Positions 8,217-16,657 of a DNA stretch of 64,000 bases are shown here, one piece after another. The notes beneath the pieces were generated by a model. That model saw only the letters and a list, made by a program, of their open reading frames with translations. It was not told the origin of the DNA and made no database searches. The translations under genes and the position numbers were made by a program. The stretch's first letter is position 1. Every line of letters starts with the position of its first letter. Source of the DNA: DAITMV01 sp046318595 (GTDB taxonomy: Bacteria; Pseudomonadota; Gammaproteobacteria; Burkholderiales; Burkholderiaceae_B); contig JBKCTV010000091.1 of the NCBI GenBank assembly GCA_046318595.1, positions 1 through 64,000 on the forward strand, written 5' to 3'.

Positions 8217-10313
8217 ATGACCAATTCCGCACTTTCGACCGGTTTCTTCAAAACGACATTTACGGCTGAGCGTATGAGCAGCATGGGCGCGCCGTTGTTC
8301 ATCATCATTGTGCTGGCGATGATGATTTTGCCGTTGCCGGCCGTAGCGCTCGACCTGCTGTTTTCGTTCAATATCGCGCTGTCTCTGATGGTCCTGATCG
8401 CCAGCCTATACACCACCAAACCGCTCGACTTCGCGGCTTTTCCGACCGTGCTGCTGGTGACGACTTTGCTGCGGCTGAGCCTGAACGTCGCCTCGACCCG
8501 GGTCGTGCTCATTCACGGTCACGAAGGGCCTGATGCGGCGGGTAAAGTCATCGAAGCGTTTGGGCACTTCCTGGTTGGTGGCAACCTGGCGGTCGGGCTG
8601 GTCGTGTTTTCGATTTTGATGGTCATCAACTTCGTCGTGGTCACCAAAGGTGCTGGCCGGATCGCCGAAGTTTCGGCGCGTTTTACCCTGGATGCGATGC
8701 CTGGCAAGCAAATGGCCATAGACGCCGACTTGAACGCCGGCTTGATCAACGAAGCCGAAGCCAAAAAACGCCGTGCCGAAACCGGCCAGGAAGCCGAGTT
8801 TTTCGGGTCGATGGACGGTGCCAGCAAGTTCGTGCGTGGCGACGCCGTTGCCGGTATTTTGATTCTATTCATCAACGTCATCGGTGGTCTGGCGGTCGGC
8901 ATGCTGCAGCACGATCTCAGCTTTGCGGAAGCCGGGAAAAATTATGTGCTGTTAGCGATTGGCGATGGTTTGGTTGCGCAGATCCCGGCGCTCGTCATTT
9001 CGATCGCCGCTGGCCTGGTCGTTGCCAGGGTCGGTCAGGGCGAGGACATCGGAACCCAACTGGTCAGCCAACTGTTCAAGTCGCCGAATGTGTTGGCCAT
9101 CACCGGTGGCATTCTGATTCTGATGGGCACCATTCCGGGTATGCCGCATTTTTCGTTCATCGCGTTTGGCGGTTTGATGTGCTGGCTTGCCTACCGGGCC
9201 GCAAAAGCTCCGCCCAAAGTCAAAGCTGATGAGGCCGCGCCACCGCCCAACGCCTTGCAGGAAGCGAGCGAGGCGTCCTGGGACGACTTGGTGCCGGTCG
9301 ATGCCGTGGCGCTCGAAGTCGGTTATCGCCTAATTCCACTGGTCGATAAAAGCCAGAACGGCGACTTGCTCAAACGCATCAAAGCAATCCGGAAAAAATT
9401 CGCCCAGGACATCGGATTCCTACCGCCGGCCGTCCACATCCGCGATAACCTCGAACTGCGCCCGGGTAGCTACCGCGTCATGCTCAAGGGTGTCGTGGTC
9501 GGCGAAGGCGAGGTGCATACCAGCCAATGGCTGGCGATCAACCCGGGCCGGGTCAGCATGCAGCTGCCGGGCGCTGCCACCACCGATCCGGCCTTCGGCT
9601 TGCCGGCGGTCTGGATCGAAGCCGAGATCAAGGATCAGGCGCAAGCGGCTGGTTACACAGTAGTCGATGCCAGCACTGTCGTGGCGACCCACCTCTCGCA
9701 TATTTTGCAAACCTCCGCGTCGACCTTGCTCGGTCGTAACGAATGCCAGCTTTTGCTTGACCACTTCTCCAAGGTCGCTCCGAAAATCGTCGAAGACTTG
9801 ACACCGAAAATCCTCACCTTGACGGTTGTGCAGCGGGTACTGCAAAACCTGCTCGACGAAGGCGTCCACATCCGCGATCTACGGACGATTTTCGAGCAGC
9901 TCCTCGAAGCCGGCCCGCAAACGCAGAGCCCTGCCGATCTCACCACGGCCGTGCGGATCGCGCTCGGCCGGGCCATCGTGCAAAACCTCGCTGGCACCAA
10001 TGGCGATCTGCATGTGCTGGTCCTCGACCCCCGCCTCGAACAAATGATCGTTCAGACCCAATCGAGCGTAGGCCCGGATGTCATCGGCATCGAGCCGATG
10101 CTGGCCGAAACTTTGTCGCAGCAGGCCGGCGAGGCTGCCAATCGCCAGGAGGCGCTCGGTCAGTCGCCGGTACTACTGGCGCCGGATTCGATCCGCATCG
10201 CCTTGGCGCGTTTATTCCGCCGCGCCGCGCCCCGCCTGAAAGTGCTCTCGCACAGTGAAATTCCCGAATCGAGGACGGTCCGCGTGGCGTCCGTCATAGG
10301 AGCAAAATCATGA
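8217..10313 (+). CDS. flhA: Flagellar export apparatus protein FlhA
   Basis: FlhA forms the nonameric export gate ring that uses the proton motive force and docks chaperone-substrate complexes. The 698-residue length is typical. The N-terminal half has eight hydrophobic segments and the conserved FHIPEP-family stretches (RLSLNVASTR, GRIAEVSARFTLDAMPGKQM). The C-terminal half (from about 345) is the cytosolic docking domain. AAAGG upstream supports the start. The stop overlaps the flhF start (ATGA). Confidence 0.96.
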   Translation: MTNSALSTGFFKTTFTAERMSSMGAPLFIIIVLAMMILPLPAVALDLLFSFNIALSLMVLIASLYTTKPLDFAAFPTVLLVTTLLRLSLNVASTRVVLIHGHEGPDAAGKVIEAFGHFLVGGNLAVGLVVFSILMVINFVVVTKGAGRIAEVSARFTLDAMPGKQMAIDADLNAGLINEAEAKKRRAETGQEAEFFGSMDGASKFVRGDAVAGILILFINVIGGLAVGMLQHDLSFAEAGKNYVLLAIGDGLVAQIPALVISIAAGLVVARVGQGEDIGTQLVSQLFKSPNVLAITGGILILMGTIPGMPHFSFIAFGGLMCWLAYRAAKAPPKVKADEAAPPPNALQEASEASWDDLVPVDAVALEVGYRLIPLVDKSQNGDLLKRIKAIRKKFAQDIGFLPPAVHIRDNLELRPGSYRVMLKGVVVGEGEVHTSQWLAINPGRVSMQLPGAATTDPAFGLPAVWIEAEIKDQAQAAGYTVVDASTVVATHLSHILQTSASTLLGRNECQLLLDHFSKVAPKIVEDLTPKILTLTVVQRVLQNLLDEGVHIRDLRTIFEQLLEAGPQTQSPADLTTAVRIALGRAIVQNLAGTNGDLHVLVLDPRLEQMIVQTQSSVGPDVIGIEPMLAETLSQQAGEAANRQEALGQSPVLLAPDSIRIALARLFRRAAPRLKVLSHSEIPESRTVRVASVIGAKS

Positions 10314-11563
10314 TGATCAAAAAGTTTACTGGCGCCACGACGCGCGAAGCCCTGCGTAAACTGCGCGAAGCGCTCGGCGACGACGCGATCATTTTGTCCA
10401 CCAAGCAAACTGCGGCTGGCACTGAAGTGCTGGCCGCGCTGGCCGACGATGCGGCGCTGGCGCCGATGTTCGAGCCTAATGCGTCCGCAGCGCCCCCACT
10501 ACTGGCGGAGGCCGTCCTTGCGCATTCCAGGGCGCCTGAGCCCGTGGTCAAGGCCGCGCCATCGTTTCTGTCGATCACCCAGGCTGCGTCCACGGTTACG
10601 CAAAAAACCGCCGAACCTACCGCCGATTCGGGCTTGCTGGACGAGCTGCGCGAAATGCGGCAAATCTTAAATGCGCAGATGTCGATGCTGTCCTGGCGCG
10701 ACGTCAACGAACGCAACCCCTTGCGCGGCAAGCTGTGGCACGAGCTCATCGAGGCCGGTTTTTCGGCGGTGTTTGCCAGGACGGTGGTCGAAAAGCTGCC
10801 GGAGGGCATGCCCGAGGACTATGCGCGGCAATGGGTGCGCGACGTTCTGCAAAAAAATCTGCTGGTCGGCGGCGTGGCCGATGATCTGGTCGAGCAGGGT
10901 GGGGTCTTTGCATTGGTCGGCCCAACCGGGGTCGGTAAAACGACTACCGCCGCGAAAATCGCCGCCCGCTGTGTCGTCAAGCATGGCGCGCAGTCGCTGG
11001 GCCTGATAACCACCGACAGTTACCGGATCGGCGCCCAGGACCAACTGCGCATCTACGGCAACATCCTCGGCGTGCAGGTGTATACCGCGCAAAACAAAGA
11101 TGACCTGCAGCAGCTTATGGCAAGTATGGGGCACAAGCGGCTGATTCTGATCGATACGGTCGGTATGGGGCAGCGTGACAACCGTGTTTCCGAGCAAACC
11201 GACATGTTCGCCACGATGGCCGTCAAACGCCTGCTGCTTCTCAACGCCGCTGCGCAAGCCGAGACCCTGGACGACGTGGCGCGCAATTATCGCGGCCAAG
11301 GTCTCCATGGCGCAATCGTCACCAAGCTCGACGAGGCGATCAAGCTGGGCGGCATGCTCGATGTTGCGATGCGCTACAAACTCCGTTTGTACTATATGGC
11401 AACCGGACAGCGCGTGCCCGAAGACCTGTTTTTTGCCGATTCGCAAATTTTGCTCAAACGTGCCTTGCGGCCTGCGGGCAATACCGTGTTTTCCATGTCC
11501 AACAAAGAAGTGAACTGGACGATGTCGTTCATGCCGGCCGCCGAGCCTGGCTTGATTGGTTAA
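10310..11563 (+). CDS. flhF: Flagellar placement GTPase FlhF
   Basis: FlhF is an SRP-type GTPase that marks the pole or site where a flagellum is built. The 417-residue product has the basic N-terminal B domain (IKKFTGATTREALRKLRE), an Ala-rich linker, and the NG domain with the P-loop GPTGVGKT at 204-211, the DTVGMGQRD switch and TKLDEA for guanine recognition. AGGAG at 10298-10302 fits the start, which overlaps the flhA stop. The flhG-like gene follows at once, the usual partner position. Confidence 0.94.
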   Translation: MMIKKFTGATTREALRKLREALGDDAIILSTKQTAAGTEVLAALADDAALAPMFEPNASAAPPLLAEAVLAHSRAPEPVVKAAPSFLSITQAASTVTQKTAEPTADSGLLDELREMRQILNAQMSMLSWRDVNERNPLRGKLWHELIEAGFSAVFARTVVEKLPEGMPEDYARQWVRDVLQKNLLVGGVADDLVEQGGVFALVGPTGVGKTTTAAKIAARCVVKHGAQSLGLITTDSYRIGAQDQLRIYGNILGVQVYTAQNKDDLQQLMASMGHKRLILIDTVGMGQRDNRVSEQTDMFATMAVKRLLLLNAAAQAETLDDVARNYRGQGLHGAIVTKLDEAIKLGGMLDVAMRYKLRLYYMATGQRVPEDLFFADSQILLKRALRPAGNTVFSMSNKEVNWTMSFMPAAEPGLIG

Positions 11564-11568
11564 GCGCT

Positions 11569-12375
11569 ATGATCGATCAAGCCAACACTTTGCGGCGAAT
11601 TTTTAACCCTACACAGCGCCGGATCATGCCAATTTTCGGCGACTTGACACAAGCCATGACGTCTGTGCTTGCCGGTTGCTTAATGGACCAGGCGGCCTCG
11701 ATCGGTCAATCCTGCATGACCATCGATGGCTCGCCAAATGGCCTTGCCGTTCAATGGGGCGTCGATGTGCGCCATGAGCTGCTCGACCATTTGACCGGAC
11801 GCCAGCGCCTCGAGCAGGTTTGTATTCCTGGTGCCGGGCAAAACTGGCTGTTGCCAGCAGCCCGCGGCGTCGAACATTGGCGTCAGGAGCCGAGCAGTTT
11901 ACGCCGTTTTTTATGCCATTTGGGGCATACGTCGTTTGCGCCGGATTTGATATTGTTGACCTTGCCGATGGACGCCATGGCGTTGGCCGGCGGACTGGAT
12001 ACTACGGACTGCGAACGCTGGATCTGGGTGGCGTCGCCAACGGCCCGTTCCGTGACCGCAGTCTACAACGGACTGCGCTGGGCGGCGAACCACCGCCCGG
12101 CGGTCGAGCATGGTCTGGTCGTGAGCGGCGCACACGCGGCCGAGCAGGCCGACCATGTGTTTGCCAATATGGCGGACGCGGCCGGGCGCTTTCTGACGGC
12201 CCCGTTGGAATATGCGGGGTTTTTGCCTGTAAAGTCGCTTGCAGGGCTGAAGGGCTTGAGTGATCGATTGGGTTTGCAGGGTTTGGCCAGTGCTAATACC
12301 CTTCATTTCAAAAATGCTGGCTCGAGAATAGCGAAATCCGTGATGACGCGCCTTACCACGCAGCAGGCATCGTGA
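11569..12375 (+). CDS. flhG: FlhG/FleN-like protein lacking ATPase motifs
   Basis: Position after flhF and several family segments identify this 268-residue protein as FlhG-like. FlhG is normally a MinD-type ATPase that stimulates FlhF and limits flagellar number. Here the N-terminal DQAxxLR motif that activates FlhF is intact (residues 3-9), and the C-terminal part (VFANMADAAGRFL, LEYAGFLP) matches the family. The Walker A loop (KGGVGKT in active members) is replaced by FGDLTQAMTSVL at about 23-34. The Walker B aspartate is lost (ILLTLP). It is probably not an ATPase. The family assignment is by eye and should be confirmed by structure comparison. Confidence 0.75.
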   Translation: MIDQANTLRRIFNPTQRRIMPIFGDLTQAMTSVLAGCLMDQAASIGQSCMTIDGSPNGLAVQWGVDVRHELLDHLTGRQRLEQVCIPGAGQNWLLPAARGVEHWRQEPSSLRRFLCHLGHTSFAPDLILLTLPMDAMALAGGLDTTDCERWIWVASPTARSVTAVYNGLRWAANHRPAVEHGLVVSGAHAAEQADHVFANMADAAGRFLTAPLEYAGFLPVKSLAGLKGLSDRLGLQGLASANTLHFKNAGSRIAKSVMTRLTTQQAS

Positions 12376-12480
12376 TGTTGAAACAATCTCTCAATAAGTA
12401 ATATTAAAAAATCAAAAAAGAATATTTATTGTTAATTGTTTTTTCTTTTAAGAAAAAAATAATTATTAAGGAGTGGCATT
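12376..12480. promoter_or_regulatory. A+T-rich spacer before the lyase lipoprotein gene
   Basis: This 105-bp spacer is markedly A+T-rich with long A and T runs, unlike the tightly packed genes before it. It ends in AAGGAG (12468-12473), a strong ribosome site for the TTG start at 12481. Base composition suggests that the lipoprotein gene has its own promoter here, but I cannot fix -35/-10 boxes. Confidence 0.35.
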
Positions 12481-15192
12481 TTGGCAAAAAATAAATTTCA
12501 ATATAATAAACGAATAGGTTATGTGCTTGCTTTGCTGAGTGCATCTTTGCTTGTCGGTTGTTATATTGATAGTTCTGGCGGCTCTACAGAAGAAGGTGCT
12601 TCGAGCGAGGTGTCGAATACTGGCAATAACAGTGGCAATAACAGTGGCAATAACTCTACCGTTCCTCCTAGTGCTGTTTTACCCCGGAGTGCTGGGATTG
12701 CGAGTTTTACGCAGCCAACCCTTGGTCAGCGCTCGGTTGCTTATGATTACACGGGGGTGCGTTCGATCAAGCAAGCGCCCGCCTCTGGCGTGCATCCGCG
12801 CATTTACTTTGAAGCGTCGGACTTGCCCGAAATCCGTCAACGTCTGACAACGACTGAGTTTGGTCGAGAAGTCATGAAGATGATCGCAGCCCATACTTTG
12901 CTGCTTCGCGGGGGTAGGGGTGAATACGATAAACTCGGCGATGATATAAAAAAAATGCCGGATGGCAATAGTCGAATCGGGAACGTGGGTCTGTTGGATA
13001 AATCAGTTATTTATAAAGATCTCGCTGGCGGCAAAGTCCATCAGACCTTGCTTGATGCCTTGACCAAGCAGCCTCAACCCGATGAGACGACTATCTATGC
13101 TGTGGCGGGGCTGATCGCATTGGAAGCGTTCGAACTTTTGATCCAGGATCAAAATGATGTCGCCACCAACAATCGAAAAGCTAACATCGCGACTGCCATG
13201 GCAACCTGGGCCAATTGGGCGCTTGGACAGAACGATTTTGCTGCCGCTGATGTAAAAACTGCTAGCGATAAATTTGGGGGGCACCATATGGCGCTGGCCT
13301 ATGATTTTGCTTACGGTTTCCTGAATGACGATCAGCGCAATCAAATCCGTAAAGCTTTGGCAATCACGCAAAAGATGTATTTCAGCGGCAATTCTCCCCA
13401 ACCCAATCAACACTCAGGTGTCGGCATTGAACCCGAAGCTTTGGTTAGCAATTGGGTAGCGATAGATAGTTACAAGCACATTCTTACCTGCGCCATCGAA
13501 GGCGAAGTGAGTGCTGCCGACGCAGGTTATACCGCGGCAGAGCTGGAAGCTTGGTTCCGCAACGGGATGACTTCTTACCACAAATTTTTCACCTATGGTT
13601 TTTACTCGAACGGATCCACTTATGAAGGGTTAGGTAAAAATTACTCTTTTGCTGGGCACCTTGTGGCGCTTGCCCGCCGCGGTTATGATTTCTTCGGACA
13701 CCCCCATATCAAGGCGTATGCTCGACAATGGTTGCCGTCAATCGTGGAGTCTTTTGGTTATGGCATTACCAAATACGATGTGCTTGGTGGTAGCAACACC
13801 AATCTTAATCCGACCGATGTCATAGGGTTGAAGTGGATGTATCCCGATGACAAAGCGGTTGATTTCTTTTACCGCAATAGCGTGCAGACCGAGTGGACCG
13901 ATACACAAGGAGCCAAAAAAACATTTATCGACTCGAGAAAGTTTAGTCCCAGGAGCATTTATTTCAACGAACTCTTGACTGCTGCGGTTTTCGCGCAGGA
14001 CGTGAGCTCCAAGGCTTCGTGGACGGATCATAATACCGAAGCGCTTGGGGGCAAGCTTGATAACCTCGATACTCAGGGCGGTACCTTGATTTCACGCAGC
14101 GGCTTTGATCAAGACGCCACGCGACTCATGGTTCATGTTCGCCAGGACTTTGGTGGACACACGACCGCTGATCGGAACAGCTTTAACCTGACCGCATTGG
14201 GCCGGGGATTCGTGCGCCATAACCAAGAGCAAGACAGTAAGTATCACAGTGTCGTCCGTGTCGATGATATGGCGATGCAAGTTACTCCATTGGATGGTCA
14301 AAAACTCCGCATACCTGCCAAGCTTGCCGGTTGGAAAATAGAGCCTTCGGCAGCTTTCGTCACGGGCGATGCAACGTATGCCTACAGTTATCAGTGGATG
14401 TGGAACGACGATCTGGAGTTTATTCAAAATCGCATAAAATTTGATAGTTTTGATTATGATGTGAACAATTTTAATAATTTCCGTCGAGCAGGAAATAAAA
14501 TCCCGGAATCATATGGCGACAAGGCTTTTAGGGATTTTCCGAGTTGGATTGGTAGCGGTGTAGAGAACATTTTGCGTAAACCGTATCAACCGATGCGTCA
14601 GGTTTATCGCACCATCGGACTCGTTCGGACCGGAAAGCCGTATGTTCTCGTTGTGGACGATGTTCGAAAAGACGATGCGCAGCATACCTACAGTTGGACC
14701 GCTGCGATCGAAAATGATCTCAGCATCTATACGCCAACCGCGGCCATAACCAATTACAATGCCGCTACCGATGTCATACTCAAAGAAAATGCCGGCAGCC
14801 GGGCGCTTCTGGTTCGCATTCTGCGAGCCGATGGAACGGCCGCTGTTAAACCTACCACCGAAGACATCAGTGTCCTTAAGGATGATGGTACGACGCCAAC
14901 GGGTGTGGTGCGTAGGCGCCTTGTGATACAACGTACCAATACCGTGGATGCTAACTTTCGCGTCCTGCTGTATCCATTTCGTCTCGGGACTGACGCGCTT
15001 CCGTCGACATTATGGAGTGGCGATAAGACTCGTCTGACCGTTATAAACGGCGGTGACACCAATGTTTTTGACTTCAAGAAACGTGATTTGAGTGTGGCGG
15101 GTCAAGATGTAAGCATCAGCGAGTTTGTGCTGCATACGGAACGGCCATCTTTTAGTTATACTGATTTAGTTGAGCCGGCTTCGATTCGATAA
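12481..15192 (+). CDS. Putative heparinase II/III-type polysaccharide lyase lipoprotein
   Basis: The 903-residue product begins with a lipoprotein signal peptide ending in the lipobox LVGC, followed by a low-complexity Asn/Ser/Gly linker with NNSG repeats. The body resembles heparinase II/III-like polysaccharide lyases: an alpha-toroid half (about 90-500, with NQHSGVG and GSTYEGLGKNY) and a beta-sandwich half containing FGGHTTADRNSFNLTALGR. A role in cutting an acidic polysaccharide at the cell surface is inferred; the substrate is unknown. The start is TTG behind AAGGAG. The gene is more A+T-rich than its neighbours and interrupts the flagellar cluster, so it is probably an insertion. Confidence 0.7.
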   Translation: MAKNKFQYNKRIGYVLALLSASLLVGCYIDSSGGSTEEGASSEVSNTGNNSGNNSGNNSTVPPSAVLPRSAGIASFTQPTLGQRSVAYDYTGVRSIKQAPASGVHPRIYFEASDLPEIRQRLTTTEFGREVMKMIAAHTLLLRGGRGEYDKLGDDIKKMPDGNSRIGNVGLLDKSVIYKDLAGGKVHQTLLDALTKQPQPDETTIYAVAGLIALEAFELLIQDQNDVATNNRKANIATAMATWANWALGQNDFAAADVKTASDKFGGHHMALAYDFAYGFLNDDQRNQIRKALAITQKMYFSGNSPQPNQHSGVGIEPEALVSNWVAIDSYKHILTCAIEGEVSAADAGYTAAELEAWFRNGMTSYHKFFTYGFYSNGSTYEGLGKNYSFAGHLVALARRGYDFFGHPHIKAYARQWLPSIVESFGYGITKYDVLGGSNTNLNPTDVIGLKWMYPDDKAVDFFYRNSVQTEWTDTQGAKKTFIDSRKFSPRSIYFNELLTAAVFAQDVSSKASWTDHNTEALGGKLDNLDTQGGTLISRSGFDQDATRLMVHVRQDFGGHTTADRNSFNLTALGRGFVRHNQEQDSKYHSVVRVDDMAMQVTPLDGQKLRIPAKLAGWKIEPSAAFVTGDATYAYSYQWMWNDDLEFIQNRIKFDSFDYDVNNFNNFRRAGNKIPESYGDKAFRDFPSWIGSGVENILRKPYQPMRQVYRTIGLVRTGKPYVLVVDDVRKDDAQHTYSWTAAIENDLSIYTPTAAITNYNAATDVILKENAGSRALLVRILRADGTAAVKPTTEDISVLKDDGTTPTGVVRRRLVIQRTNTVDANFRVLLYPFRLGTDALPSTLWSGDKTRLTVINGGDTNVFDFKKRDLSVAGQDVSISEFVLHTERPSFSYTDLVEPASIR
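12622..12654 (+). repeat. 12-bp tandem repeat in the lipoprotein linker
   Basis: The unit GGCAATAACAGT occurs at 12622 and 12634, and a third partial copy (GGCAATAAC) starts at 12646. It encodes Gly-Asn-Asn-Ser repeats in the linker just after the lipid-anchored cysteine. Such units can change in number by slippage without breaking the frame. Confidence 0.85.
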
Positions 15193-15217
15193 AAAGGCGC
15201 TCGACTTTGTTTCGAGG

Positions 15218-15262
15218 GGAGGTCAGGCTGCATGTGTCTTGACCTCCTACATTTGAGTTTTT
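15218..15262 (+). terminator. Possible terminator after the lyase gene
   Basis: A perfect 8-bp inverted repeat, GGAGGTCA (15218-15225) and TGACCTCC (15240-15247), encloses a 14-base loop. A TTTTT run lies at 15258-15262, ten bases beyond the stem, which is further than in a classic intrinsic terminator. It could end the lipoprotein transcript before fliA. Confidence 0.4.
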
Positions 15263-15357
15263 CGCGATAAAAAGAGAGCAATACGCATCGTTTCAAGACG
15301 GGAGAAACGATTGGATACGCCTGAACGGGCGTGCCCAGGCTCGATAAAGGAATATGG

Positions 15358-16074
15358 ATGTACACAGCTGCAGGTACTTTGGAAAAAACCAAACAATTTG
15401 ATCAGTACATTCCTCTGGTCAGAAGAATGGCGCATCACCTGATTTCGAAGCTGCCCGCCTCGGTGCAGCTCGACGATCTGATACAGGCCGGGCTGATAGG
15501 CTTGATGGATGCTATCGCCAAGTTTGAAGAAGGGCAGGGCGCCCAGTTCGAAACCTATGCCACACAGCGCATCCGCGGTTCCATGCTCGACGAGCTGCGT
15601 CAGTCCGACTGGCTGCCGCGTGGCTTGCGCCAAACTCAGCGCAAAATCGAAACGATGCTGCAAAAGCTCGAGCAGAAGCTTGGCCGTCACCCAACCGAGC
15701 AGGAAATGGCCACCGCGCTGGATGTTACGCTCGACGCCTATCAAAGCATGCTGTTCGAGGCGCGCGGCACGCAGCTGATCTATTATGACGACCACGATCA
15801 GGACGACGGCGGCGGCGAAGCCTACGTCGACCGTCATTCGGTCGAGGAAGAGGACAGTCCGGTAGCACGCCTGAGCGATCAGCGCTTTCGCCAGTCCTTG
15901 GTCGATGCCATCGATATCCTGCCAGAACGCGAAAAAATGATCATGAGCCTGTATTACGAGCAGGAACTCAACTTTCGCGAAATCGCTGCGATTCTTGGCG
16001 TGACCGAGTCCCGGATATGCCAGCTGCATTCGCAGGCGGTTTCCCGTCTGCGCACCAAGCTCAAGGATTGGTGA
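15358..16074 (+). CDS. fliA: Flagellar sigma factor FliA (sigma28)
   Basis: FliA directs RNA polymerase to late flagellar and chemotaxis promoters and is held in check by FlgM. From the ATG at 15358 the product is 238 residues, like E. coli FliA (239). AAAGGA lies upstream; a GTG at 15331 is possible but less likely. Region 2 includes DDLIQAGLIGLMDAI and FETYATQRIRGSMLDELR; region 4 includes LPEREKMIMSLYYEQELNFREIA and a helix-turn-helix ending in ESRICQLHSQA. It is separated from the flhG-like gene by the lyase lipoprotein gene. Confidence 0.96.
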   Translation: MYTAAGTLEKTKQFDQYIPLVRRMAHHLISKLPASVQLDDLIQAGLIGLMDAIAKFEEGQGAQFETYATQRIRGSMLDELRQSDWLPRGLRQTQRKIETMLQKLEQKLGRHPTEQEMATALDVTLDAYQSMLFEARGTQLIYYDDHDQDDGGGEAYVDRHSVEEEDSPVARLSDQRFRQSLVDAIDILPEREKMIMSLYYEQELNFREIAAILGVTESRICQLHSQAVSRLRTKLKDW

Positions 16075-16236
16075 GATTGCTAGGCACCTGAAGTAAATCT
16101 AAAACCAAAGCGCCGCGTGCCAGGCTGTTCGTGGTGCTCTGGTTGGGGTAATTGGTTGTACGTAGCAAGCGTTTTTCCGGAAAACGGGTTTTTGCTTCCC
16201 AATTTCTATAAAACGCTGTTGTTCAAATTTTTTGGG

Positions 16237-16310
<74 letters not shown>

Positions 16311-16354
16311 TCTGTGTAGAGATAGACTATAGCATCAAACCAAGCGCCTCGCAA

Positions 16355-16376
16355 CTCTCTCTCTCTCTCTCTCTCT
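16355..16376. repeat. CT dinucleotide repeat, 11 units
   Basis: Eleven uninterrupted CT units lie 30 bp upstream of the DUF1289 gene and 45 bp beyond the tRNA gene. Repeats of this type change length by slippage; if the tract sits within a promoter or leader, its length could alter expression. Confidence 0.95.
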
Positions 16377-16406
16377 CGGCCCGAAGAAATTCGTTAACAT
16401 GGCGGC

Positions 16407-16619
16407 ATGAAAAATTATTTGACATGGCCAGCGCTCGATACACCATGCATCGGCTATTGCTCGACGTCTCTAGGTGACGAGGTATGCAAAGGCTGTGGTC
16501 GTTCCTTGGCCGAGGTCGACCGCTGGATTGCGATGAGCGATGCGGAAAAAGCCGCAGTCTGGAAGCGCATCGAAGCAGCCGGGGTGGGCATTCGCTGGCA
16601 AACCGGCTCGACCGAGTGA
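16407..16619 (+). CDS. DUF1289 family small cysteine-rich protein
   Basis: The 70-residue product matches the DUF1289 pattern: TPCIGYC, then CKGCGRSLAEVDRW, then MSDAEKAAVWKRI. The four cysteines could bind a metal, but that is inference. No function is established for the family. The gene stands alone between the tRNA-fMet gene and the end of the efflux operon, behind the CT repeat. The ribosome site is weak (GGCGG). Confidence 0.82.
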   Translation: MKNYLTWPALDTPCIGYCSTSLGDEVCKGCGRSLAEVDRWIAMSDAEKAAVWKRIEAAGVGIRWQTGSTE

Positions 16620-16657
16620 ATCTTCGTATGCTTAAAAATCGCTGGTAAACCTCTGAG

